DNA from: a bacterium
GTDB lineage: Bacteria > Chloroflexota > Dormibacteria > Aeolococcales > Bog-877
Length of the DNA stretch: 52,301 bases
Assembly: GCA_021809895.1 (NCBI GenBank)
Contig: JAJZJU010000003.1
Span: forward strand, 1-52,301
Direction of reading: 5' to 3'
The translations under genes and the position numbers were made by a program. The notes under the pieces are model-generated. The model worked only from the letters and a program-made list of their open reading frames with translations, made no database searches and had not been told where the DNA came from. Within the stretch, counting starts at the first letter, position 1; every line of letters starts with the position of its first letter. Shown in pieces: positions 42,923-52,047 of this stretch.

Positions 42923-43607
42923 TTTCGAGCAGGGACTGGAGCGGCTGCGCGGCGCCGTGGCCGAGGTGGCGGAGCGCATCGAGGCCGCCCGTGGGCGGGC
43001 GGGTGGGGACCCGGTCAGCCTGCTTCCCGTAACCAAGGGCCACCCCATCGAGCGCGTCCGCCAGGCAGCCGCTCTGGGCTTCAAGGAATTCGGGGAGAAC
43101 TACCTGCAGGAGTGTCAGGGCAAAGCGGCCCTGGAGCCGGAGTTCAACTGGCACCTGCTCGGTCACCTGCAACGCAACAAGGCGGCCAGAGCCGCCCTGC
43201 TGTTCGGCGTAGTGGAGACCATCGACACCCTCTCCCTGGCCCAGCAGGTCTCCTTGGCCCACCGGGGCCGGGAGCCACTCCCGGTTCTATGCGAAGTGGA
43301 CTTCACCGAGATCCCGGGACGAAGCGGCTTCAAGCCTGGGGATCTGCTGCAGGTGGCGCCAGAGGTCGCCACTCTGCCGGGGATCAGCCTGGGTGGTTTG
43401 ATGACGGTGGCTGACCCCGCCTCTCCCCAGCGTTGCTTCAGCGAGTGCCGGGAGTTGCGGGAACAGCTGGTGGCACAGCTGGGCCGACCGCTGCCTGTGC
43501 TCAGCATGGGCATGAGCGACGACTTCGAACTCGCCATCGCGGAGGGCAGCACGCAGGTGCGTTTGGGCAGCGTCCTCTTCGGACCGCGGCCGCCCCGGCT
43601 GGGCTGA
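42903..43607 (+). CDS. YggS-family PLP homeostasis protein
   Basis: A 234-residue member of the YggS/PROSC family (alanine-racemase N-terminal barrel). It has the PLP lysine in LLPVTKGHP, GENYLQEC, WHLLGHLQRNKA, IDTLSLAQQ and SMGMSDDFELAIAEGSTQVRLGS. The family binds PLP and maintains its supply without a known enzymatic reaction. GTG 42903 overlaps nrdR by 20 bases. It converges with the AI-2E-family gene, with one base between stops. Confidence 0.93.
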   Translation: MPAARPDFEQGLERLRGAVAEVAERIEAARGRAGGDPVSLLPVTKGHPIERVRQAAALGFKEFGENYLQECQGKAALEPEFNWHLLGHLQRNKAARAALLFGVVETIDTLSLAQQVSLAHRGREPLPVLCEVDFTEIPGRSGFKPGDLLQVAPEVATLPGISLGGLMTVADPASPQRCFSECRELREQLVAQLGRPLPVLSMGMSDDFELAIAEGSTQVRLGSVLFGPRPPRLG

Positions 43608-43608
43608 C

Positions 43609-44910
43609 TCAGTCGGGCGATGAGGGTGGAGAGGATGCCTCATCCACCGGCACCTCCTGACGGGAGGGTCGGCGGAGGCGGAAGCTGCGCAGGAGGCGGC
43701 GATTGCGCATCTCTCCCAGGCTGTCCGGCCGGGAGGCGCTGTAGAGGTCGGGGCGCTGAGCCCGCCAGTCACCGACACCGGCGCGAATGAGCACGGTCAC
43801 ATAGCTCGCCGCGGGAACCGCGACCAGGGCTCCCAGGAACCCTCCCACCTCCACTCCCGCGAACAGGGCCAGCAGGGTGACGATGGGATGGAGCTGGACG
43901 AACCGGGCCTGGATCCTCGGCACCAGCAGGTACCCCTCCACCACATGGATGCCTAGGAAGAGGATCAGGGTGAAGACCGCCAGGGTCGGGCTCTTGGTGA
44001 GCGCCAGCAGAATGGCTACCGCTCCGCCGGCAAATGGGCCCACCAGGGGGATGAGCTCGAACAACCCCGCCGCCAGCGCCACCACCAGCGGGAATGGCAC
44101 CCCCAGCAGGAATGTCCCGACCCCAGCCATCGCCGCCACCACAAGGGCGAGTAGAAGCTGCGCTCTGACGTAGCCACCCACCACTACCGAGTAGGCGTCG
44201 ATGCCGAACTCCAGCTCGCGGGCGGCTCTGGTCGGGAACAGGGCGACGAAGCGCTGGCGTAGCTCGCGCGCGTCGCGCATCAACCAGAAAGAGAGGACGA
44301 TCGAGATCACGACGTCGACCAGGATCCCTACGGCGCTGGTGACCCCGGTCACCGCCAGGCCGGTCAGCTGGGGGACCAAGCTGGTCAGCTTGGAGGTGAC
44401 AAAGGACACCGCGTCGACCTTCACCCCGTGATCCCTCAGCTGCTGTTGAAGCTGGGTCACAACACGCTCCACCCGATGGACCAGGCTCGGCGCCTGGACG
44501 GCCAGGCCCCGGCTCTCAGCGACCAGCGGCCCTGACACCAACCAGAAGATGAGGCCCAATAGGCAGACTCCGAAAACCATGGTGAGCAGCGCCGCCAGCG
44601 TGCGGGGGACCCTGGCGCGCCGCTCCAGCAGATCGACCGCGGGGGTCCCCAAAAACGAGATGATCGAGGCCAGCAGGGCGCAGATCAGAACCACCAGCAG
44701 CGCAGCCGCCAGCCCCTTGAGGATCAGGAGCAGTTGGTATACGAGGAAGGCGGTTAGCAGGATTGCCGCCGCTCGGCCCCAAAGTAGCGCCGACCGCCCC
44801 AGTCCGTCAGGCTGGGCCCCAGACGAACCGAGCGCCGAGTCCGGACGTCCTGCGGAGGCGGGTGGGAGGATTGGCGGCTGCGCCGCCGGTGGAGTCGGGC
44901 CGACTGCCAT
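43609..44910 (-). CDS. AI-2E family (PerM-like) membrane permease
   Basis: A 433-residue polytopic protein of the AI-2E transporter superfamily. About eight helices: AAAILLTAFLVYQLLLILKGLAAALLVVLICALLASIISF, TLAALLTMVFGVCLLGLIFWLVSG, then GILVDVVISIVLSFWLMRD, LLLALVVAAMAGVGTFLLGVPFPLVVALAAGLFELIPLVGPF and VFTLILFLGIHVVEGYLLVPRI. The PLVGP and QLHPIVTLLALFAGVEVGGFLGALVAVP segments are family signatures. Substrates vary and are unknown here. TACACT 9 bases before the ATG and no ribosome site suggest a leaderless mRNA. Confidence 0.9.
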   Translation of the reverse strand: MAVGPTPPAAQPPILPPASAGRPDSALGSSGAQPDGLGRSALLWGRAAAILLTAFLVYQLLLILKGLAAALLVVLICALLASIISFLGTPAVDLLERRARVPRTLAALLTMVFGVCLLGLIFWLVSGPLVAESRGLAVQAPSLVHRVERVVTQLQQQLRDHGVKVDAVSFVTSKLTSLVPQLTGLAVTGVTSAVGILVDVVISIVLSFWLMRDARELRQRFVALFPTRAARELEFGIDAYSVVVGGYVRAQLLLALVVAAMAGVGTFLLGVPFPLVVALAAGLFELIPLVGPFAGGAVAILLALTKSPTLAVFTLILFLGIHVVEGYLLVPRIQARFVQLHPIVTLLALFAGVEVGGFLGALVAVPAASYVTVLIRAGVGDWRAQRPDLYSASRPDSLGEMRNRRLLRSFRLRRPSRQEVPVDEASSPPSSPD

Positions 44911-44919
44911 GCTGGGGGG

Positions 44920-44925
44920 AGTGTA
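44920..44925 (-). promoter_or_regulatory. candidate leaderless -10 before AI-2E gene
   Basis: TACACT on the minus strand, 9 bases before ATG 44910, with only CCCCCCAGC between. Confidence 0.45.
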
Positions 44926-44946
44926 AGGAGTTAGCGGAGCGCCTGA

Positions 44947-46482
44947 TCAGGCGACGCTCACCACGATCTCCTGGCGGCCCCTGGCGCCGTTGGGGTAACT
45001 GCCGACGCTGCGGGCAGATTGCACCCGGCCCTGCCTGTCCTCGGCCCTGACGGTGAGGGTGTAGAGACCAGGACCAGGCCGCCACGGGAGGCTCCAGACA
45101 GACCAGGCAAACCGGGAGAGCTGCGGCTGGATCCGAGCCGGCACCCAGTGGGCACCACCATCCGCGCTCACCTCCACTCGCTGCACTCCCAAATTGCCCG
45201 CAAAGGCAACCCCGCTGAGCAGGTACGCCCTGCCGGCCCTCAGGCTGGCGCTGCCGGCCGGGAAGTCGAAGCGGGAGAAGATGTGTGGCACCGCGGCAGC
45301 GTTCCAACCCTGCTGCTCCCAGTAACCCGAGAACGATCCAGCGGTCGTGGAGATCCCGGTCAACCACTTGGGATCCTTCATCCCGTAGTGCCCTGTGACC
45401 AGGATCCGCACCGGAAATCCATGCTGGGCGGGGAGAGCTCTGCCATTGAGGTGGGTTGCCAGCAAGGTCGATGGGAGCATCGCCTCCTCCACCGCCAGGC
45501 TCTCCGAATATCCATCGGCACAGTGGAAGACCACCTCCTTCGCGTTCCGAGGCAGACCGACCGCTTCCAGCAGGCGGGAGAGCTGGACGCCCCGCCAAAC
45601 GCCCGTGCTGATGAGGGTTCCCCCGACCGGATTGGAGATGCATTCGAGGGTCTGCACCTGTTCAAGGTGCGGCATCGCCAACAGCTGGGGGTAGGAGAGC
45701 GAGCTGGACTGGTTACCGCTGAGCTCAAGTCGCCAGGTGGAGGGGTCCAGGCGGGGCGGCCCCAAGAGGTCCTTGGATACGATGTAGAAGTCGGAGATGG
45801 GGGTCACCCCGGCCGGAATGACGCCGCCCGCAACGGCCGCGCCCCTGCCCAGGAGCGCCGGCGGTGCCTGGGCGGCGAGGACCCTGCTGCCCAGATACCC
45901 GAGCGACACCGCCCCCAGCGCGCCCCCTGAGACGGCCATGAACCGCCGCCGACTCATGGTCGAGAAGGTGGACGAGCCGCGGGTCCCGGGAGTGTTCCCA
46001 CTGAGCCGAGGAAGCCCGACCAGGATCTCCACCAGGCCACAGAGGAGCAGCCAGTCAGCGAGTGTGCTGACAGCAGCGGAGGTGTCGTACCCACCCTCCG
46101 CCACCAGCAGCAGCGGCTGTGTCAAGACCCACAGAGAAAGAGCGGGCAGCAGCCAGCGCCACCACCAGTCGCCGGCTCGTGACTGCATCGCGGCGGGCCC
46201 GAGCGGCAGCTCCGACCGCGCCCAGCGCGCCACCACCAGGCCCAGACCCGCGCCGATGGCGATCAGCAGGGCCGCGGTCCCCAGCAGCAGCAGCGGCCTG
46301 CCCCTCTCCTGAAGCGCGTCGATCATGGTCCCGAATACCGGTCCGGGCAGCAGCAGCGCCAGTCCAGAGCCGATCACCTCGATGAGGCTCGTGACTCCCG
46401 CAGCCAGCCTTAGCGCCAGCATCGCCGCCACCGCCATACCACCGGCGCAGGCCCCCAGGGCAGCCGCGGAGCGACCATTCAC
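44947..46482 (-). CDS. membrane-anchored sulfite-oxidase-like molybdopterin enzyme
   Basis: A 511-residue protein. The first ~160 residues form about four membrane helices; a twin-arginine-like SRRRFMAVSGGALG follows near residue 175. The rest is the sulfite oxidase molybdopterin domain: ITPISDFYIVSK-like start, TLECISNPVGG with the Mo-ligand cysteine, HCADGYSESLAVEEA, LPAQHGFPVRILVTGHYGMKDPKWL, then a C-terminal Ig-like dimerisation domain. It should place a Mo-cofactor oxidoreductase outside the membrane; substrate is open. GTG 46482 follows GGAGG by 8 bases. Confidence 0.9.
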   Translation of the reverse strand: MNGRSAAALGACAGGMAVAAMLALRLAAGVTSLIEVIGSGLALLLPGPVFGTMIDALQERGRPLLLLGTAALLIAIGAGLGLVVARWARSELPLGPAAMQSRAGDWWWRWLLPALSLWVLTQPLLLVAEGGYDTSAAVSTLADWLLLCGLVEILVGLPRLSGNTPGTRGSSTFSTMSRRRFMAVSGGALGAVSLGYLGSRVLAAQAPPALLGRGAAVAGGVIPAGVTPISDFYIVSKDLLGPPRLDPSTWRLELSGNQSSSLSYPQLLAMPHLEQVQTLECISNPVGGTLISTGVWRGVQLSRLLEAVGLPRNAKEVVFHCADGYSESLAVEEAMLPSTLLATHLNGRALPAQHGFPVRILVTGHYGMKDPKWLTGISTTAGSFSGYWEQQGWNAAAVPHIFSRFDFPAGSASLRAGRAYLLSGVAFAGNLGVQRVEVSADGGAHWVPARIQPQLSRFAWSVWSLPWRPGPGLYTLTVRAEDRQGRVQSARSVGSYPNGARGRQEIVVSVA

Positions 46483-46484
46483 AG

Positions 46485-46598
46485 CTACCGCCTCCGGTGA
46501 GGATCCAGGACTTGCGATCCGAGACGGCTGGGCGCCCCTGGGTTCAGCGTCGCCGTCTCCTCGGGAGACGCCCTTCCCGCCTCGGCGCTGTCGCTGTT
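46485..46598 (-). CDS. possible 38-residue small protein upstream of the Mo enzyme
   Basis: GTG 46598 has AGGAG 4-5 bases upstream, and the frame is strongly G/C-ended (MNSDSAEAGRASPEETATL..., ending in DPHRRR). Its TAG lies 2 bases before the next GTG. TACGAT just upstream may be a promoter. No family is recognised; it could also be a leader peptide. Confidence 0.35.
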   Translation of the reverse strand, partial: NSDSAEAGRASPEETATLNPGAPSRLGSQVLDPHRRR

Positions 46599-46642
46599 CA
46601 CTGCTCTCCTGATCGTAGATCCCAGAGCCGTGCCAGCTTGGA

Positions 46643-48355
46643 TCAGTCCCGAGTCGGGCGCAGGTCCCGAAGCATCAACCGCAGTCTCTCCCGACCCCGC
46701 CACCTGCTGGCGTCAAGTTCGAACAGAGCGTCCACCCGTCGTCCCATAGGGAGGTGCCGGCCGAGGCCAGGGCGATTGAACGCGATCGCCTCCAACTGGC
46801 CGGTGCCGTCGTCGAGCACGACCCTGAGGTGATCGCCGTTGCTTCCGAAGGGCTGAGCGTTCACGACTCGGCAGTGGTGGGCACTGAGGGTGACCCGAGG
46901 ATTGCCGATCCCGAACGGGCCCAGCCCGGCAAGCTGGTCAGCCACCCCGAGGTTGCACTCGGACAGCTTCACCCGGGCGTCAACTGAGAACACGCGGCAC
47001 GGCGTGGTCCCCTGGAGCTGCCTGCGAACGGCTTCGTCGACCAGACCGCCGAACGCGGCGGCACGCTCTGAATCCGGCGGCAGGCTGAAGCCCCCGGCAC
47101 CACGGTGGCCGCCCCAGCGCAGCAGCTCCGGGCCGGCCGCCGCCAGCGCCTCGACCACGTTCAGACCGGCAACCCCTCGGGCCGACCCCTTCCACTCCTC
47201 CCCAGCCATCGAGTAGATGAAGGCGGGACGCTGGAACTCTTCCGCCAGCCGACCTGCGACCAGCCCCACAACCCCAGCCGGGAAGGCGCCTGCCCCCAGG
47301 ACTATGGCCCCGGTCTCGTCTGGGAGCTCTTCCACCATCGGCCTGGCCAGCTCCATCGCCTCCGCCAGGGAACGGCGGCGGCGGCGGTTGAGGTGCTCCA
47401 GGGCCAGGGCCGCAGTTTCAGCCTGCCCTTTGGTGTCCGCCAGGCAGCACTGCAGAGCGAGGCTGGCATCCTCCATCCTGCCGGCGGCGTTTATCCGTGG
47501 CCCGATCGAGAAGCCAAGGTCTGAACTGGTGATCGGCCCCTCCAGGCCGGCGCCGCGGGCCAAAGCCAGAAGGCCCAGGGGCGCCGCATCAGCCCAGCTG
47601 GCCAAACCCTGGCGTACCAACTGGCGGTTCTCGTCGACCAACGGCATGAGGTCTGCGACCGTGCCGAGGGCGACCAGCGGCAGTCCTGCCGCCGCTGTCC
47701 CAGGAGGCAGCAGCCCCCGGCTCTCAAGCGCCTGCACCAGCTTGTAGGCGACCCCCACCCCGGCCAGGCCCGAGAAAGGATAGCGGTCCCCGGGACGCTG
47801 CGGATTGATGAGGGCATCGGCGGGAGCCAGTTGCACCTGCCCACTGCTTGGGTCTACGCGAGGCAGGTGATGATCGGTGATCACCAGGCCCATGCCCGCG
47901 GGACGCTCGGCCACCACCTCCACAGCTGTGGTCCCGCAGTCCACGGTGATGACCAGGGCGGCTCCTCTAGCCGCGAGCTCGTCAAGGGCCTGGGCGTTGA
48001 GGCCGTAGCCCTCGCTGTCGCGGTTGGGAATGTAGGCCAAGGGGTCGAGATGCGCCGCCCGCAGGGACCGCACCAGAAGGGCGCAGGCGGTCACTCCATC
48101 GGCGTCGTAATCGCCGTAGATGGCGACCTGGGCCCGATCTCGAATCGCCCGAGCGACCAGCTCCAGCGCCGGCTCCATATCGGTCAGCAGGCCCGGTTCG
48201 TGGTCCTGGAGGCTGGCATCCAAGGTCCCATCGAGCCCGCGGGACAGAAGCACCCGCTCCAGCACCGGCGTTCCCTCGGGAGCGGCAGCGGGCAGCTCCC
48301 AGCGCCGGGGTGCCCTCAGCAAGAACTCGGATCTCGCCGGGAAAGAGGCAGGCAA
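46643..48355 (-). CDS. recJ: single-stranded-DNA-specific exonuclease RecJ
   Basis: A 570-residue RecJ, a 5'-3' ssDNA exonuclease in recombination and mismatch repair. DHH-family motifs: AIYGDYDADGVTACALL, VITVDCGTT, LVITDHHLP and GLAGVGVAYKLVQ; the DHHA1 part has GGHRGAGGFSLP. NAAGRMEDASLAL lies between them. TTG 48355 has no clear Shine-Dalgarno; TAAACT 14 bases upstream may be its -10. It is divergent from the small membrane protein gene. Confidence 0.94.
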   Translation of the reverse strand: MPASFPARSEFLLRAPRRWELPAAAPEGTPVLERVLLSRGLDGTLDASLQDHEPGLLTDMEPALELVARAIRDRAQVAIYGDYDADGVTACALLVRSLRAAHLDPLAYIPNRDSEGYGLNAQALDELAARGAALVITVDCGTTAVEVVAERPAGMGLVITDHHLPRVDPSSGQVQLAPADALINPQRPGDRYPFSGLAGVGVAYKLVQALESRGLLPPGTAAAGLPLVALGTVADLMPLVDENRQLVRQGLASWADAAPLGLLALARGAGLEGPITSSDLGFSIGPRINAAGRMEDASLALQCCLADTKGQAETAALALEHLNRRRRRSLAEAMELARPMVEELPDETGAIVLGAGAFPAGVVGLVAGRLAEEFQRPAFIYSMAGEEWKGSARGVAGLNVVEALAAAGPELLRWGGHRGAGGFSLPPDSERAAAFGGLVDEAVRRQLQGTTPCRVFSVDARVKLSECNLGVADQLAGLGPFGIGNPRVTLSAHHCRVVNAQPFGSNGDHLRVVLDDGTGQLEAIAFNRPGLGRHLPMGRRVDALFELDASRWRGRERLRLMLRDLRPTRD

Positions 48356-48417
48356 GGCACGGCTGGCTCAGTTTAAGCCCGCCGCCTGATCCACTCCAAG
48401 CCGTCACACTTGTCGCT

Positions 48418-48924
48418 GTGAGCGTGGTCGGCCAGCAGTCCCAGGGCGAGTCAGGGCCAGAGGTCCTCGAGGAGGAGGCTCGGGCCAAGGCAGAGCGCCG
48501 GCGGCGGGGACTGCAGCTGACCAACTTCGTGATGCATTCCACCTTCTGGGTGCTGCTGACCTATTTCGCGACCGACTACCTGCCGCCCCTCACGATTCGG
48601 GGGACAGTCGGCCTGGTTGCGCCCAGGGGAATCCAGTTCCTGATCGGTTACCTGGCTCTCAGCGTGGTGTGCCTTCTGCTGGGGGTCGGGTTCGGAAACT
48701 TCTACAAGCCGCGCGTCAGCGCCAGCAGGTACCCCTGGCGCTGGTACCTGTTCCCCCTGATCGTGGCCGTGGTGCTCATCCCTCCTCAGGGGAACAGCAC
48801 CCTCCTCAGCAGCCTGATCGAGGCCCTGTGCCTGCTCGCAGGTGCGGTTTTGGGGACGGCTCTGCCCTTGTGGGTCAGGCGATCGCGGCGGAGCGCTCGG
48901 TCAGATCCCGCGGCCGATTCCTGA
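48418..48924 (+). CDS. small membrane protein of unknown function
   Basis: A 168-residue protein with a charged N-terminal segment (EVLEEEARAKAERRRRGLQL) and about four hydrophobic segments: FVMHSTFWVLLTYFATDYL, IQFLIGYLALSVVCLLLGVGFG, WYLFPLIVAVVLIPPQG and LIEALCLLAGAVLGTALPLWV. No family is recognised. GTG 48418 is preceded by CACACT at 7 bases. The last 50 bases overlap the convergent FO synthase gene. Confidence 0.7.
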   Translation: MSVVGQQSQGESGPEVLEEEARAKAERRRRGLQLTNFVMHSTFWVLLTYFATDYLPPLTIRGTVGLVAPRGIQFLIGYLALSVVCLLLGVGFGNFYKPRVSASRYPWRWYLFPLIVAVVLIPPQGNSTLLSSLIEALCLLAGAVLGTALPLWVRRSRRSARSDPAADS

Positions 48925-50872
48925 CCGGCCGGTAAATGGTGTCGCGCTCGAGGGGATGGCGGCCAGCTCCTAGGATGGCAAGCTCGATCTCCGCGGGCTC
49001 CAGGTTCTGCCCGTGGCTGGCCCCACTCATGCGCGTGATCGACTCCTCCATGAGAGTGCCACCGAAGTCATTGGCGCCCCAGCTCAACGACTCCGCCACC
49101 CCCTGCGGGCCAAGCTTCACCCAGCTGGTCTGAATGTTGGGGATGTCGGCCCCAAAGTAGAGACGGCAGAAGCCGGTGAACCGCAAAGAGTCCTGAAGGG
49201 TCAGGGGCCTGGCTATCCCGAAGAACTTGCCCAGGGTGTTGTGCTCCACCTGGAAGGGCAGCAGCACGAACTCGGTGAAACCACCCGTCTCACGCTGCAG
49301 GTTGCGGATGACCTCCAGGTGCTGCAGCCGGTGCCACTGCGTCTCCACGTGGCCGTACATGATGGTGGCGGTGGTGCGCAGGCCAACCCGGTGCGCCGTT
49401 CGCATCACGTCCACCCACTCCTGAGTGGTCAACTTCTCCGGACACAGGATCCGACGCACCTCCTCCACCAGGATCTCGGCTGCGGTGCCTGGCATCGTCC
49501 CCAGGCCGGCGTCTTGCAGCTGTCGGATCACGTCCTCCACGGAGCGACCGGAGACCTGCGAGATGTAGCGGATCTCCTCCGGGGAGAGGGCGTGCAGGTG
49601 CAGGCTGGGCCACCTCGCCTTGATCTCCCGGAACAGGGAGTCGTAGAAGTCCAGGTTCAACTCCGGCGTCAGCCCCGACTGCATGCAAATCTCGGTGGCG
49701 CCGCGCGCGACCGCCTCCTCCAACTTGGCGAAGATGGTGTCGTGGTCGTGGAAGTAGGCGCCCTTGACACCCAGGGAACCACGGCGGAATCCGCAGAACT
49801 TACAGCTGCCCACGCAGACGTTGCTGATGTTGACGTTGCGGTTGATGACATAGGTGACGGTGTCGCCCACCAATTCCGAACGCAGCCGATCCGCCGCCCA
49901 GCGCAGATCGGCCGCAGTCTCCTGGTAGACAGGCAGGCGCTCCTGGAGGTGATAGCCCAGAGTCCTCGCCTTGGTGGCCAGGTCCTCCTCCTGGGGCCAG
50001 TCCCAGGCCGGGCTGACTGAGTCACCGTCGGCGGAGATCCCGCCCAGGTCTGTGGCTCCGGCCTCGACCAGCTGCGGCCAGCTTTCGAAGTTGAGATTGG
50101 GCGGGATCTGCACCGCGACCTCGGCGGGCAGGATCTCGCGGGCCAGGCGCACAGCGGCGGTGAACTGCTCCATCGTGGGCGCGGGCTGGCCCGCCATCGG
50201 AGTGGCCGGCTTGGGGATGAAGTTCTGGACGATCACCTCCTGGATGTGGCCGTGGCGCCGGTGGGTCGCCGCGATCAGCTCCAACGCCTTCCGACGATGC
50301 TGCTCCGCCTCCCCGATCCCCACCAGGATCCCGGTCGTGAAAGGGATTCGCAGTTCGCCGGCCCACTCCAGGTGCTGCAGGCGCTCCTGAAAGCGCTTGC
50401 CGCCCCCCATGGCGTGCGCCGGGATGCGATCGGTCGCTGTCTCCAGCATCAGCCCCATGGAGGCATTCCAGGGCCGCAGCGCCAGCAGGCTGGTTCGGGA
50501 CAGCAAGCCCACATTGGTGTGTGGCAAGAGCCCCCGACGCATCGCCCGGCGGCAGATCTCCGCAACCATCGCCACAAACTCCACCTCACCGGTCAGCCCG
50601 AGGTCGGGCAGCAGCCAGGGCCGCTCCCCGGACATGACCAGCACCTCTCGGCAGCCAAGCTGAGCCGCCTGGTCCAGCTGCCGATCCACCTCCTCCCAGC
50701 TGATGAGTCCGCCCTCATCCTGGCGGTACTCGCAGTAGCCGCAGCGGCGGTAGCAGCGGTAGGTGACATCGACCGTGTAGCTGCGACTGAAGGTGAGATA
50801 ACGCTGGTGGTAGTCGGGGTGGTGCCGGGTGGCCACTCCGGCTGGAGGAGGTATGACGGCGTCGTAGGCCAT
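48875..50872 (-). CDS. fbiC: FO synthase (fused CofG/CofH, FbiC)
   Basis: A 665-residue fusion of two radical-SAM domains that make 7,8-didemethyl-8-hydroxy-5-deazariboflavin, the chromophore of coenzyme F420, from a tyrosine and a flavin precursor. The N-terminal half (CofG-like) has the cluster motif VTYRCYRRCGYCEY; the C-terminal half (CofH-like) has NVNISNVCVGSCKFCGF. Both CX3CX2C sets are complete. It is shorter than actinobacterial FbiC (about 850 residues). ATG 50872 has no ribosome site but CATAAT 7 bases upstream. No other F420 gene is in the window. Confidence 0.95.
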   Translation of the reverse strand: MAYDAVIPPPAGVATRHHPDYHQRYLTFSRSYTVDVTYRCYRRCGYCEYRQDEGGLISWEEVDRQLDQAAQLGCREVLVMSGERPWLLPDLGLTGEVEFVAMVAEICRRAMRRGLLPHTNVGLLSRTSLLALRPWNASMGLMLETATDRIPAHAMGGGKRFQERLQHLEWAGELRIPFTTGILVGIGEAEQHRRKALELIAATHRRHGHIQEVIVQNFIPKPATPMAGQPAPTMEQFTAAVRLAREILPAEVAVQIPPNLNFESWPQLVEAGATDLGGISADGDSVSPAWDWPQEEDLATKARTLGYHLQERLPVYQETAADLRWAADRLRSELVGDTVTYVINRNVNISNVCVGSCKFCGFRRGSLGVKGAYFHDHDTIFAKLEEAVARGATEICMQSGLTPELNLDFYDSLFREIKARWPSLHLHALSPEEIRYISQVSGRSVEDVIRQLQDAGLGTMPGTAAEILVEEVRRILCPEKLTTQEWVDVMRTAHRVGLRTTATIMYGHVETQWHRLQHLEVIRNLQRETGGFTEFVLLPFQVEHNTLGKFFGIARPLTLQDSLRFTGFCRLYFGADIPNIQTSWVKLGPQGVAESLSWGANDFGGTLMEESITRMSGASHGQNLEPAEIELAILGAGRHPLERDTIYRPVRNRPRDLTERSAAIA

Positions 50873-50879
50873 GCCGGAG

Positions 50880-50885
50880 ATTATG
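50880..50885 (-). promoter_or_regulatory. candidate leaderless -10 before fbiC
   Basis: CATAAT on the minus strand, 7 bases before ATG 50872. The mRNA would start near the start codon. Confidence 0.5.
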
Positions 50886-50898
50886 ACGGGCTGCGCCC

Positions 50899-51618
50899 TC
50901 AGACCGAGGCCGGCATCCCGTGACCGGGATAGATGATCCCGTACTTCTCCACGTAGGCGTCCAGAGCTTGCAGCAGCTGGTGCTGGAAGGCAAGCCGCTC
51001 CACCAGCTGGGATTGAGAGCCCAAGCCCACCCCGCCGATGAGGCGGCGCTGGATCCAGGGTGGGACCAGCTCCACCAAACGGGTTCCCCCACCGGTGAGG
51101 ATCACCGTCTCGGGGCGACTGTCCTCCACGCGGACCGCCACCCGCAGCAGGATTCCGGTCTTGGTCGCCAGCGCCCATGCCCGCTCCCAGTGCCCGGGGT
51201 CGTGCTGCAGCCGGTTCGGGCGCGAGTAGCGGATGGCGGGGTCGTTGATGATGCCGGTGTTGGCGTCGCCCCAGCGGACCAGCCGCTCCAGCACCGGCTC
51301 GTCCAAGTCGGTCGCCACGGCCAGGACCAAGGACGCACAGCGGTCGTCCAGATCCGGCGGCAGCAGGGCATTCCCCTGGCGCGCCGCCATGATCAGGACC
51401 TCGACGATGCTGGCGTGACGAATGCAGTAGGCACGCCCGTCGACCACCTTCAGGTGGTCTCGGCAGGCCACCCAGGCGCAGTCCACCGCTCGCCGGTCGC
51501 GGTACAGACAGCGGTACGCCTCCTGGTTGCCGCAACCTGGGTGATCGCAGCCTCCACCCTCCGCTTCGCCATACCTCACCTCGGGTGCTGCGTCCTGAGC
51601 CGCGGGCTTCTTGGCCAT
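50899..51618 (-). CDS. unknown protein with N-terminal Cys/His cluster
   Basis: A 239-residue soluble protein. Residues about 24-70 carry a cluster that could bind zinc: CDHPGCGNQEAYRC, DCAWVACRDHL and YCIRHASI. The central part has DLDDRCASLVLAVATDLDE and WERAWALATKTGILLRVAVRV, and the C-terminus ends with KYGIIYPGHGMPASV. I do not recognise the family. The stop is 26 bases before the fbiC start, on the same strand, so it may be a partner gene. Confidence 0.75.
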   Translation of the reverse strand: MAKKPAAQDAAPEVRYGEAEGGGCDHPGCGNQEAYRCLYRDRRAVDCAWVACRDHLKVVDGRAYCIRHASIVEVLIMAARQGNALLPPDLDDRCASLVLAVATDLDEPVLERLVRWGDANTGIINDPAIRYSRPNRLQHDPGHWERAWALATKTGILLRVAVRVEDSRPETVILTGGGTRLVELVPPWIQRRLIGGVGLGSQSQLVERLAFQHQLLQALDAYVEKYGIIYPGHGMPASV

Positions 51619-51764
51619 GTTGCGAGAGCCCCCTCTGAATTTTCGGAGAAGAAGCCGACTCTGCCACCTCTGGGCAGCGCTTGACCGGCCTGCAGCGACG
51701 ATAGCAGAGGTGTCGAGGGATCACAACGAGACGGCTCCCGCTCGGCCAAGATGTGACCATTCCG

Positions 51765-52046
51765 TCAGGGGGATGGGCTACCGGAAGACGAGTCCTGGAC
51801 CTCCAGGCGGGCTCGTCGCAGCGCCACTCGGGCACTTTCTGCGCTCCAGTCTGGAGGTGTGGCCGCGGTCACTCCATCACTCATCTCGCCGGCGCACCAG
51901 TCAGCCAGCAGGCGCATGGATCGGGCCTGCGCTCTGACGAACCGCTCCCCCACCGGACCTCCGTGGCCGGGCACCGTAACCGTCGCCCTGAGAGCCAGGA
52001 GTTGGTCAAGCCGGTCCGCCCAGCTGAGTGGGAAGGAGTCCTCGAG
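51765..52046 (-). pseudogene. metallo-beta-lactamase-fold protein, 5'-truncated
   Basis: The minus strand reads about 94 residues of an MBL-fold C-terminus: LEDSFPLSWADRLDQLLAL, then VTVPGHGGPVG (the PGHG metal-site region of glyoxalase-like MBL enzymes), then a helical tail. The N-terminal part with HxHxDH is missing because the TnpB-related repeat begins at 52048. It is a displaced gene end. Confidence 0.82.
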
Positions 52047-52047
52047 C

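Noticed and set aside
50873..51835. A 986-residue FbiC fusion
   Set aside because: The 321 extra residues are a shadow of the unknown Cys/His gene in another frame; the radical-SAM domain starts after ATG 50872.
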